Below, piece by piece: positions 7,372-14,778 of a DNA stretch of 44,943 nt. The stretch's first letter is position 1, and each line of letters starts with the position of its first letter. The stretch comes from Streptomyces purpureus (GTDB lineage Bacteria > Actinomycetota > Actinomycetes > Streptomycetales > Streptomycetaceae), in the NCBI RefSeq assembly GCF_014648195.1, contig NZ_BMQQ01000001.1, positions 42,929 to 87,871 of the forward strand, written 5' to 3'. Both the position numbers and the translations under genes were made by a program. The notes under the pieces are model-generated. The model was given only the letters and a program-made list of their open reading frames with translations. It was not told the DNA's origin and made no database searches.

Positions 7372-9156
7372 CTGTCGACCGCCATCCTCACCGGTCCGCC
7401 GGTACCCGGATCGCCGCTCGAAGGGGATCTGCGGTCGCTGGGCTTCGACGTCAAGGTCGCCTACGGCCCCTGGGAGATCGCCACCCTCCTCGCCGCCGTC
7501 CCCGCCGACCAGCGCGTCGCCGTCGTGGACCCCCGCTTCGTCGGCCACCGCCACACCCTGCGCCTGGCCCTCACCGACCCCCGCTTCCCCGCCGCCCGCG
7601 CCAGCGGCGCGGTGACCGCGCAGCCCGAGGCGCGCCCCGCGCTCACCCGCGCGCTCGCCGGCGCCCCAGCCACCGGCTGGCCCCACCCCGCGGACACCCT
7701 CGCCGAGGCGCTCGCCGCCGACGGCGTCGCCGTGCACCGCCCCGAGCTCGGCTCGCTCGTCGCCGCCGTGCCCGAGGACGCCGCCGACCGCGCCCGGGCC
7801 ACCGCCGCCACCGCCGCCGTCGACGACGAGGCCGTCCGGCTGCGCTCCGCCGTCAAGGCCCACGACGGCTTCTTCACCACCTTCTTCATCAGCCCGTACT
7901 CGCGCTACATCGCCCGCTGGTGCGCGCGCCGCGGACTGACCCCCAACCAGGTCACCACCGCCTCGCTGATCACCGCGCTGGTCGCGGCCGGCGCCGCGGC
8001 CACCGGCACCCGCGGCGGCTACGTCGCCGCCGGCATCCTGCTCCTGGTCTCCTTCGTCCTGGACTGCACCGACGGGCAGCTCGCCCGCTACGCGCTGAAG
8101 TACTCCACGATGGGGGCCTGGCTCGACGCCACCTTCGACCGGGCCAAGGAGTACGCCTTCTACGCGGGCCTCGCCCTCGGCGCCGCACGCACCGGCGACG
8201 ACGTCTGGGCCCTGGCGCTCGGCGCCATGGTCCTGATGACCTGCCGCCACGTCGTGGACTTCTCCTTCAACGAGGCCAACCACGACGCCACCGCCAACAC
8301 CAGCCCCACCGCCGCCCTCTCCGACCGGCTCGACAGCAAGGGCTGGACGGTCTGGGCACGCCGCATGATCGTGCTCCCGATCGGTGAGCGCTGGGCGATG
8401 ATCGCCGTCCTCACCGCCGTGACCACGCCCCGCGTCGTCTTCTACGCGCTGCTGATCGGCTGCGCCTTCGCCGCCTGCTACACCACCGCCGGCCGCGTCC
8501 TGCGTTCGGTGACCCGCAAGGCCCGCCGCACCGACCGGGCCGCCCAGGCCCTGGCCGACCTCGCCGACTCCGGCCCGCTCGCCGAGCTCACCGCCCGCCT
8601 GCTGCGCCGGCTGCCCCGGCCGCCCGCGCCGCTGGTCGCCGCCGCGGCCGCCGCCCTGATGGCGGCCGTCGCCTGGACGCAGCCCTTCGGCAGCGCCTGG
8701 ACCGTCGGCGCCGCCGCCGGCTACGCGGTCCTGTCGGGTCTCGCCGTCGCCAGGCCGCTCAAGGGCGCCCTGGACTGGCTCGTCCCCCCCTTCCTGCGCG
8801 CCGCCGAATACGGCACGGTGCTGCTGCTCGCCGCCAAGGCGGACGTCCCCGGGGCGCTGCCCGCGGCCTACGGCCTGGTCGCGGCCGTCGCCTACCATCA
8901 CTACGACACGGTGTACCGCATCCGCGGGGGCACCGGCGCGCCGCCCGCGTGGCTGGTGCGGACGATCGGCGGCCACGAAGGCCGGACGCTCGCGGTGGCG
9001 GTCCTCGCCGCCGTGCTGTCCCCGCGCGAGGACCACTTCACCCTCGGGCTCGTCGCCTGCGCCGTGGCCGTGGCGCTCGTGGTGCTCGCGGAGTCCATCC
9101 GCTTCTGGGTGTCCTCCGGAGCACCCGCCGTACACGACGAAGGAGAACCCGCATGA
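7372..9156 (+). CDS. CDP-alcohol phosphotransferase with N-terminal nucleotidyltransferase-like domain (CTG start)
   Basis: A 594-residue membrane protein of DUF5941/IPCT-DIPPS-like layout. The N-terminal ~165 residues resemble a degenerate nucleotidyltransferase domain. A membrane CDP-alcohol phosphotransferase follows with a complete signature: DCTDGQLAR, eight residues, then GAWLDATFD (DxxDGxxAR-x8-GxxxDxxxD). The C-terminal half carries more membrane segments. Enzymes of this family transfer a phospho-alcohol from a CDP donor to a lipid or alcohol acceptor. The start must lie after the in-frame TGA at 7363; the only codon with a ribosome site (AAGGAG, nine bases away) is CTG at 7372. Starting at the first GTG (7525) would remove 51 residues that read as normal protein. 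It overlaps the next gene by ATGA. Confidence 0.85.
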   Translation: MSTAILTGPPVPGSPLEGDLRSLGFDVKVAYGPWEIATLLAAVPADQRVAVVDPRFVGHRHTLRLALTDPRFPAARASGAVTAQPEARPALTRALAGAPATGWPHPADTLAEALAADGVAVHRPELGSLVAAVPEDAADRARATAATAAVDDEAVRLRSAVKAHDGFFTTFFISPYSRYIARWCARRGLTPNQVTTASLITALVAAGAAATGTRGGYVAAGILLLVSFVLDCTDGQLARYALKYSTMGAWLDATFDRAKEYAFYAGLALGAARTGDDVWALALGAMVLMTCRHVVDFSFNEANHDATANTSPTAALSDRLDSKGWTVWARRMIVLPIGERWAMIAVLTAVTTPRVVFYALLIGCAFAACYTTAGRVLRSVTRKARRTDRAAQALADLADSGPLAELTARLLRRLPRPPAPLVAAAAAALMAAVAWTQPFGSAWTVGAAAGYAVLSGLAVARPLKGALDWLVPPFLRAAEYGTVLLLAAKADVPGALPAAYGLVAAVAYHHYDTVYRIRGGTGAPPAWLVRTIGGHEGRTLAVAVLAAVLSPREDHFTLGLVACAVAVALVVLAESIRFWVSSGAPAVHDEGEPA

Positions 9157-9902
9157 TCGGCCTCGTACTGGCAGCCGGTGCCGGACGGCGTCTGCGCCCC
9201 TACACCGACACGCTCCCGAAGGCCCTCGTGCCGGTGGATCCCGCCGGAGACGGTTCGACCACCGTCCTCGACCTCACCCTCGGCAACTTCGCCGAGATCG
9301 GCCTCACCGAGGCCGCCGTCGTCGTCGGCTACCGCAAGGAGGCCGTGTACGCGCGCAAGGAGGAGCTGGAGGCGAAGTACGGCCTCACGCTCACCCTCAT
9401 CGACAACGACAAGGCCGAGGAGTGGAACAACGCCTACTCCCTGTGGTGCGCCCGTGAGGTCCTGAAGCGGGGCGTCATCCTCGCCAACGGCGACACCGTC
9501 CACCCGGTCTCCGTCGAGCGCAGCCTGCTCGCCGCCCGCGGCGAGGGCCGGAAGATCATCCTCGCCCTCGACACGGTCAAGCACCTCGCCGACGAGGAGA
9601 TGAAGGTCATCACCGCCGACGGCCAGGGCGTGCGCCGCATCACCAAGCTGATGGACCCGGCCTCCGCCACCGGCGAGTACATCGGTGTCACCCTCATCGA
9701 GCCCGAGGCCGCCGAGGAGCTCGCGGACGCGCTGAAGACCACCTTCGAGCGCGACCCCGACCTCTACTACGAGGACGGCTACCAGGAGCTCGTGAACCGG
9801 GGCTTCCAGATCGACGTGGCGCCCATCGGCGACGTCAAGTGGGTCGAGATCGACAACCACGACGACCTCGCGAAGGGCCGTGAGATCGCGTGCCTGTACT
9901 GA
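9153..9902 (+). CDS. LicC-like NTP transferase (cytidylyltransferase family)
   Basis: A 249-residue soluble nucleotidyltransferase. The pyrophosphorylase signature is LAAGAGRRLRPYTDTLPKAL at residues 5-24, with NNAYSLW at ~91-97, the segment typical of phosphocholine cytidylyltransferase LicC and its relatives, and the metal-binding ANGDT at ~112-116. It would activate a phospho-alcohol with CTP for one or both CDP-alcohol phosphotransferases beside it; given the neighbouring glycerol-1-phosphate dehydrogenase, glycerol phosphate is a candidate substrate (inference). The ATG overlaps the previous stop (ATGA), with AAGGAG eight bases upstream, so translation is coupled. Confidence 0.87.
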   Translation: MIGLVLAAGAGRRLRPYTDTLPKALVPVDPAGDGSTTVLDLTLGNFAEIGLTEAAVVVGYRKEAVYARKEELEAKYGLTLTLIDNDKAEEWNNAYSLWCAREVLKRGVILANGDTVHPVSVERSLLAARGEGRKIILALDTVKHLADEEMKVITADGQGVRRITKLMDPASATGEYIGVTLIEPEAAEELADALKTTFERDPDLYYEDGYQELVNRGFQIDVAPIGDVKWVEIDNHDDLAKGREIACLY

Positions 9903-10951
9903 CCCGGCTCATTCCGTCCCCGGTCGTCGTCGACATCAGCCGCGGCGCCATGGACGATCTGGCCGGCCTCCTGGCCGACCAGCGGATCTCCGCGTCCGGC
10001 AAGCTCGCCTTCGCCATCAGCGGCGGCTCGGGACAGAAGCTGCGCGAGAAGCTCGCGCCCGACCTGCCCGGCGCCGACTGGTACGAGGTCTGCGACGGCA
10101 CCCTCGACTCCGCCGTCAAGCTCGCCGACGACATAAAGGGCAAGCGCTACGACGCCGTGGTCGGCCTCGGCGGCGGCAAGATCATCGACGTGGCGAAGTA
10201 CGCCGCCGCGCGCGTCGGTCTGCCCATGGCGGCCGTCGCCACCAACCTCTCCCACGACGGCCTGTGCTCGCCGGTGTCCATCCTGGACAACGACAACGGC
10301 CGCGGCTCCTACGGTGTGCCCACCCCGATCGCGATGGTCATCGACCTCGACGTGATCCGGGACGCCCCGGCCCGCTTCGTCCGCTCCGGCATCGGCGACG
10401 CCATCTCCAACATCTCGGCCATCGCCGACTGGGAGCTGTCGCACGAGATCACCGGAGAGCCGGTCGACGGCCTGGCCGCCGCCATGGCCCGCACCGCCGG
10501 CGAATCCGTGCTGCGCCACCCCGGCGGCGTCGGCGACGACGACTTCATCACCGTCCTCGCCGAGGGACTGGTCCTCTCCGGCATCGCCATGTCGATCTCC
10601 GGCGACTCCCGGCCCTCGTCCGGCGCCTGCCACGAGATCAGCCACGCCTTCGACCTGCTCTACCCGAAGCGGGCGGCCAGCCACGGCGAACAGGTCGGCA
10701 TCGGCGCCGCGTTCGCCATGCACCTGCGCGGCGCGAGCGAGCAGTCGGGACTCTTCACCGAGGTGCTGCGCCGGCACGGCCTGCCGGTGCTGCCCGAGGA
10801 GATCGGCTTCACCGTCGAGGAGTTCGTCCGCGCCGTCGCGTACGCCCCCCAGACCAGGCCCGGCCGCTTCACCATCCTCGAGCACCTCGACCTCTCCACC
10901 GACCAGATCAGGGACGCGTACGCCGACTATGCCAAGACCATCCGTAGCTGA
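9890..10951 (+). CDS. sn-glycerol-1-phosphate dehydrogenase family (AraM/EgsA-like)
   Basis: A 353-residue iron/zinc alcohol-dehydrogenase-fold enzyme. GLGGGKIIDVAKYAA is the NAD(P)-binding loop, TNLSHDGLCSPVS is the G1P-dehydrogenase-type active-site stretch, and CHEISHAFD contributes metal ligands. Family members (archaeal EgsA, B. subtilis AraM) reduce dihydroxyacetone phosphate to sn-glycerol-1-phosphate; related sequences may act on other phospho-ketones. It starts with GTG, 13 bases before the preceding stop, and overlaps the next gene by 23 bases, so it is embedded in the CDP-alcohol run. In a bacterium that makes ordinary glycerol-3-phosphate lipids, such an enzyme implies a special product. 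Confidence 0.85.
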   Translation: MPVLTRLIPSPVVVDISRGAMDDLAGLLADQRISASGKLAFAISGGSGQKLREKLAPDLPGADWYEVCDGTLDSAVKLADDIKGKRYDAVVGLGGGKIIDVAKYAAARVGLPMAAVATNLSHDGLCSPVSILDNDNGRGSYGVPTPIAMVIDLDVIRDAPARFVRSGIGDAISNISAIADWELSHEITGEPVDGLAAAMARTAGESVLRHPGGVGDDDFITVLAEGLVLSGIAMSISGDSRPSSGACHEISHAFDLLYPKRAASHGEQVGIGAAFAMHLRGASEQSGLFTEVLRRHGLPVLPEEIGFTVEEFVRAVAYAPQTRPGRFTILEHLDLSTDQIRDAYADYAKTIRS

Positions 10952-11708
10952 ACTCCGCCCGGTCGTGCACCCGGCGGGTGTGAAGGACCGGCGCAGCGGA
11001 GAGCACTGGGGCGGCCGCCTGTACATGCGCGAGATCTCTCTGCGCATCACTCGCCTCCTGGTCACCACCAAGGTCACGCCGAACCAGCTGACCTATGTGA
11101 TGACCCTCTGCGGCGTCCTCGCGGCCCCCGCCCTGCTCGTGCCGGGAATCTGGGGAGCCGTCCTCGGCGTCGTGGCGGTCCAGCTCTACCTGCTGCTCGA
11201 CTGCGTCGACGGCGAGGTCGCCCGCTGGAAGAAGCAGTTCTCCCTCGGCGGCGTGTACCTGGACCGGGTCGGCGCCTACCTGTGCGACGCGGCGGTCCTG
11301 GTGGGCTTCGGCCTGCGCGCGGCCGACCTGTGGGGTCCCGGCCGGATCGACTGGCTCTGGGCCTTCCTCGGCACCCTCGCCGCACTCGGCGCCATCCTGA
11401 TCAAGGCCGAGACGGACCTGGTCGGGGTCGCCCGGCACCAGGGCGGACTCCCGCCGGTCAAGGAGGCGGCCTCCGAGCCGCGCTCCTCGGGCATGGCGCT
11501 GGCCCGCCGGGCCGCCGCCGCGCTCAAGTTCCACCGGCTGATCCTCGGGATCGAGGCGTCCCTGCTGATCCTGGTCCTCGCCATCGTCGACCAGGCCCGG
11601 GGCGACCTGTTCTTCTCGCGGCTCGGTGTCGCCGTCCTCGCGGGCATCGCCCTGCTCCAGACCGTGCTGCACCTGGTCTCCATCCTCGTCTCCAGCAGGC
11701 TGAGGTGA
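10929..11708 (+). CDS. second CDP-alcohol phosphotransferase, variant active site
   Basis: A 259-residue membrane protein with about six helices. The CDP-binding signature DCVDGEVAR is intact, then eight residues and GVYLDRVGA. The standard motif is DxxDGxxAR-x8-GxxxDxxxD, so the fourth Asp, the proposed catalytic base, is replaced by Ala. The following segment LCDAA has an Asp that might substitute. The N-terminus contains RRSGEHWGGRLYMRE, a block I recall as conserved in actinobacterial relatives. The ATG at 10929 lies 23 bases inside the preceding gene; a GTG at 10979 is an alternative but would drop conserved residues. Likely partner of the LicC-like enzyme. Confidence 0.85.
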   Translation: MPRPSVAELRPVVHPAGVKDRRSGEHWGGRLYMREISLRITRLLVTTKVTPNQLTYVMTLCGVLAAPALLVPGIWGAVLGVVAVQLYLLLDCVDGEVARWKKQFSLGGVYLDRVGAYLCDAAVLVGFGLRAADLWGPGRIDWLWAFLGTLAALGAILIKAETDLVGVARHQGGLPPVKEAASEPRSSGMALARRAAAALKFHRLILGIEASLLILVLAIVDQARGDLFFSRLGVAVLAGIALLQTVLHLVSILVSSRLR

Positions 11709-11716
11709 GCCGCGCC

Positions 11717-12589
11717 ATGAAGCTCGGTGCCGTCATCATCACCATGGGCAACCGCCCCGACGACCTGCTGGCCCTGATCGACTCGGTCGCCAAGCAGGAC
11801 GGCGAGCCGGTCGAGGTCGTGGTCGTGGGCCAGGGCGTCCCGGTGACCGGCGTCCCCGACTGGGTACGCACCGTCGAGCTGCCGGAGAACCTCGGCATCC
11901 CGGGCGGCCGCAACGTCGGCGTCGAGGCCTTCGGCCCCGGCGGCACCGACGTCGACGCTCTGCTCTTCCTCGACGACGACGGCCTGCTCCCGCGGACCGA
12001 CACCGCCGAACTGGTCCGCGAGGCGTTCGCCGGCGACCCGAAACTGGGCATCATCAGCTTCCGGATCGCCGACCCGGAGACCGGGCAGACCCAGCGCCGG
12101 CACGTGCCGCGGCTGCGCGCCTCGGACCCGATGCGCTCCTCGCGGGTGACCACCTTCCTCGGCGGCGCCAACGCCGTACGCACCGCGGTCCTCGCCGAGG
12201 TCGGCCCGCTGCCGGCCGAGTTCTTCTACGCGCACGAGGAGACCGATCTCGCCTGGCGGGCGCTGGACGCCGGCTGGATGATCGACTACCGCTCCGACAT
12301 GGTGCTGTTCCACCCCACCACGGCGCCCTCCCGGCACGCGGTCTACCACCGCATGGTGGCCCGCAACCGGGTCTGGCTCGCCCGCCGCAACCTGCCCGCC
12401 CCGCTGGTGCCGGTCTACGTCGGCGTCTGGCTGCTGCTGACGCTGGCCCGGCGCCCCGCGCCCGCCGCGCTCAAGGCCTGGTTCGGCGGTTTCAAGGAGG
12501 GCTGGGCCACACCCTGCGGTCCCAGGCGCCCCATGAAGTGGCGTACGGTATGGCGCCTGACCAGACTGGGCCGCCCACCCGTCATCTGA
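11717..12589 (+). CDS. GT2-family glycosyltransferase
   Basis: A 290-residue GT-A fold glycosyltransferase. The nucleotide-binding start is AVIITMGNRPDDL, the acceptor-side loop is NLGIPGGRNVGVE, the metal motif is LFLDDDG, and EETDLAWRA is the catalytic-base region, all typical of rhamnosyl- and galactofuranosyl-type GT2 enzymes. The C-terminus has a hydrophobic/basic patch suggesting membrane association. The ATG at 11717 lies nine bases after the preceding stop; a GTG at 11705 in the same frame would overlap that stop (GTGA) and add four residues. Context suggests it decorates the product of the CDP-alcohol enzymes before export. Confidence 0.88.
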   Translation: MKLGAVIITMGNRPDDLLALIDSVAKQDGEPVEVVVVGQGVPVTGVPDWVRTVELPENLGIPGGRNVGVEAFGPGGTDVDALLFLDDDGLLPRTDTAELVREAFAGDPKLGIISFRIADPETGQTQRRHVPRLRASDPMRSSRVTTFLGGANAVRTAVLAEVGPLPAEFFYAHEETDLAWRALDAGWMIDYRSDMVLFHPTTAPSRHAVYHRMVARNRVWLARRNLPAPLVPVYVGVWLLLTLARRPAPAALKAWFGGFKEGWATPCGPRRPMKWRTVWRLTRLGRPPVI

Positions 12590-12692
12590 CCGGCTCCGGA
12601 TCTGAGAGCATCGAACCTGGCCTGTGATCCGGCCGCCACACCCGTCCCCGCCGCCCGACCGCCACGCATCTTGAACACGAAAGTTTCAACTT

Positions 12693-13622
12693 GTGAGTGA
12701 CACAACCCATGACGGTGCGATCGCGATGAGCGCTCCGCCATCTCCCGACGAGGGCCTGTCCCCGGCGGACCTGGCCGCCAAGTACGGTCTGTCGGTGAGC
12801 GGCGCCCGGCCGGGGCTCGTCGAGTACGTCCGCCAGCTGTGGGGACGACGCCACTTCATCCTGGCGTTCTCCCAGGCGAAGCTGACCGCCCAGTACAGCC
12901 AGGCCAAGCTCGGCCAGCTGTGGCAGGTGGCCACCCCGCTGCTCAACGCGCTGGTCTACTACCTGATCTTCGGGCTGATCCTGAACGCCAGCCGCGGCAT
13001 GCCGAAGGAGGTGTACATCCCCTTCCTGGTGACGGGTGTGTTCGTGTTCACCTTCACCCAGAGCTCCGTGATGGCGGGCGTCCGCGCGATCTCCGGCAAC
13101 CTCGGCCTGGTGCGGGCCCTGCACTTCCCACGGGCCTCGCTGCCGGTCTCCTTCGCGCTCCAGCAGCTCCAGCAGCTGCTGTTCTCGATGATCGTGCTGG
13201 TGCTCGTGGCGATCGGCTTCGGCAGCTACCCCTCGCTGAGCTGGATCCTGGTCGTCCCGGCGCTCGCCCTGCAGTTCGTCTTCAACACCGGCCTCGCCCT
13301 GATCATGGCGCGGCTCGGCAGCAAGACACCCGACCTCGCCCAGCTGATGCCGTTCATCATGCGTACGTGGATGTACGCGTCCGGGGTGATGTTCTCCATC
13401 CCGATCATGCTGCGCGACAAGCCGGCGTGGATCGCGGATGTGCTGATGTACAACCCGGCGGCGGTCTACATGGATCTCGTACGGTTCGCGCTGATCGACG
13501 GCTACGGCTCCGAGAACCTGCCCGCGCACGTCTGGCTGGCCGGCCTCGGCTGGTCCGTACTGATCGGCGTCGCCGGCTTCGTCTACTTCTGGAAGGCCGA
13601 GGAGAGGTACGGCCGTGGCTGA
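12693..13622 (+). CDS. ABC transporter permease, ABC-2/TagG-Wzm type
   Basis: A 309-residue polysaccharide or teichoic-acid exporter membrane subunit with six predicted helices after a ~45-residue cytoplasmic N-terminus. The segment FSQAKLTAQYSQAKLGQLWQ is the amphipathic interface helix typical of ABC-2 exporters such as TagG and Wzm. The start is GTG (MSDTTHDG) with only GAAAG upstream; an ATG 12 codons on is an alternative. It follows the glycosyltransferase after 103 bases, a gap with an inverted repeat CCGGATC/GATCCGG (12596-12602, 12626-12632), and overlaps its ATPase gene by eight bases. Confidence 0.9.
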   Translation: MSDTTHDGAIAMSAPPSPDEGLSPADLAAKYGLSVSGARPGLVEYVRQLWGRRHFILAFSQAKLTAQYSQAKLGQLWQVATPLLNALVYYLIFGLILNASRGMPKEVYIPFLVTGVFVFTFTQSSVMAGVRAISGNLGLVRALHFPRASLPVSFALQQLQQLLFSMIVLVLVAIGFGSYPSLSWILVVPALALQFVFNTGLALIMARLGSKTPDLAQLMPFIMRTWMYASGVMFSIPIMLRDKPAWIADVLMYNPAAVYMDLVRFALIDGYGSENLPAHVWLAGLGWSVLIGVAGFVYFWKAEERYGRG

Positions 13623-14388
13623 GACCAGGATCCCCACCGTCATCGCCGACGACGTCCACATCGTCTACCGGGTCAACGGCGCCGCCGGCGGCAAGGGCAG
13701 CGCGACCGCCGCCCTCAGCCGCATGGTCGGCCGCGGCAAGGGCGAGCCGCGGGGCGTGCGCAAGGTGCACGCCGTACGCGGTGTCTCCTTCACCGCGTAC
13801 CGCGGCGAGGCCATCGGCCTCATCGGCACCAACGGCTCCGGCAAGTCGACCCTGCTGCGGGCCATCGCCGGACTGCTGCCCACCGAGAGCGGCAAGGTCT
13901 ACACCGACGGCCAGCCCTCGCTGCTCGGCGTCAACGCCGCGCTGATGGGCGACCTCACCGGTGAGCGCAACGTGATCCTCGGCGGCCTCGCCATGGGCAT
14001 GTCCCGTGAGGAGATCCGCGAGCGCTATCAGGACATCGTCGACTTCTCCGGCATCAACGAGAAGGGTGACTTCATCACCCTGCCCATGCGGACGTACTCC
14101 TCCGGCATGGGCGCCCGGCTGCGGTTCTCCATCGCGGCGGCCAAGAACCACGACGTCCTGATGATCGACGAGGCGCTGGCCACCGGCGACCGCAAGTTCC
14201 AGATCCGCTCCGAGGAGCGCATCCGTGAGCTGCGCAAGGAGGCCGGCACGGTCTTCCTGGTCACCCACAGCAACAAGTCGATCAAGGACACCTGCGACCG
14301 CGTGCTGTGGCTGGAGAAGGGCGAGCTCCTCATGGACGGCCCGACCGACGAGGTCCTCAAGGCCTACGAGCGCGAGACCGGAAAGTAG
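13615..14388 (+). CDS. ABC transporter ATPase, TagH/Wzt type
   Basis: A 257-residue nucleotide-binding subunit. Walker A is GTNGSGKST (71-79), the signature is YSSGMGARL, Walker B is DVLMIDEAL and the H-loop is VTHS. The insertion between the first strands and the lack of an extra C-terminal carbohydrate-binding domain match short TagH/Wzt proteins. It pairs with the permease just upstream (GTG start overlapping by eight bases). The pair most likely moves a lipid-linked glycan or glycerol-phosphate polymer across the membrane. It is the last gene before a strong terminator. Confidence 0.92.
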   Translation: MAETRIPTVIADDVHIVYRVNGAAGGKGSATAALSRMVGRGKGEPRGVRKVHAVRGVSFTAYRGEAIGLIGTNGSGKSTLLRAIAGLLPTESGKVYTDGQPSLLGVNAALMGDLTGERNVILGGLAMGMSREEIRERYQDIVDFSGINEKGDFITLPMRTYSSGMGARLRFSIAAAKNHDVLMIDEALATGDRKFQIRSEERIRELRKEAGTVFLVTHSNKSIKDTCDRVLWLEKGELLMDGPTDEVLKAYERETGK

Positions 14389-14403
14389 CCCCGCGGCGCG
14401 TGA

Positions 14404-14433
14404 GGCCCCCGCCGGAGCACTCCGGCGGGGGCC
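14404..14433 (+). terminator. terminator of the CDP-alcohol/export run
   Basis: A perfect 13-bp stem (14404-14416 with 14421-14433), loop GCAC, 15 bases after the ABC ATPase stop. It separates this run from the hopanoid operon. Confidence 0.8.
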
Positions 14434-14715
14434 CTCGTCCGTGTCCGCCCCGCCACGCCGCGTCACCTACCGGTCAAGTCCCGGGCGATGCGGGAAGGTT
14501 GGTACCGATGACCTGTTCTCACCGGTGTGCTCAACACCCCGACGCGGCAGGAGTCGTTGTACAACGTAAGCTGTACCGGTGCTGATTCGTGGCAAGTGGG
14601 GCGATAACCCCTAGGTCTTCCGTCCGCCCGGTGGTCGCTCCACTTGGGGGGACCGGCGGCGTGTCCGAAATAGGATGTATTGGGTCGGCAGTGTAGAACG
14701 GGAGATGTGACGGCA
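14434..14715 (+). promoter_or_regulatory. upstream region of the hopanoid operon
   Basis: Non-coding. It contains a perfect 12-bp palindrome, CGTTGTACAACG (14555-14566), followed by another TGTAC at 14572, suggesting a dimeric repressor or activator site. TAGGAT (14671-14676) is a good actinobacterial -10 box; the matching -35 position reads GGGGAC, closer to an ECF-type than a housekeeping element. GGGAG before the small ORF lies at 14699-14703. Confidence 0.45.
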
Positions 14716-14778
14716 ATGACGGATAATCTCCAGCTCCGCGAGGGTTCAGCCGTCCCCGCAGCGGGCAGCGCGCAGTGA
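14716..14778 (+). CDS. possible 20-residue leader ORF coupled to hpnC
   Basis: ATG at 14716, stop TGA at 14776-14778, sharing GTGA with the GTG start of hpnC. GGGAG lies about 12 bases upstream of the ATG; a GTG at 14707 in frame is an alternative start. The product (MTDNLQLREG...) is polar and I do not recognise it. The arrangement would make hpnC translation depend on reading this ORF. It may equally be a fortuitous frame in the 5' leader. Confidence 0.35.
   Translation: MTDNLQLREGSAVPAAGSAQ

Noticed and set aside
7294..9135. Long open frame of 613 codons on the minus strand opposite the CDP-alcohol phosphotransferase
   Set aside because: It is the Gly/Glu/Val-rich antisense shadow of a high-GC gene with a clear family signature on the plus strand.
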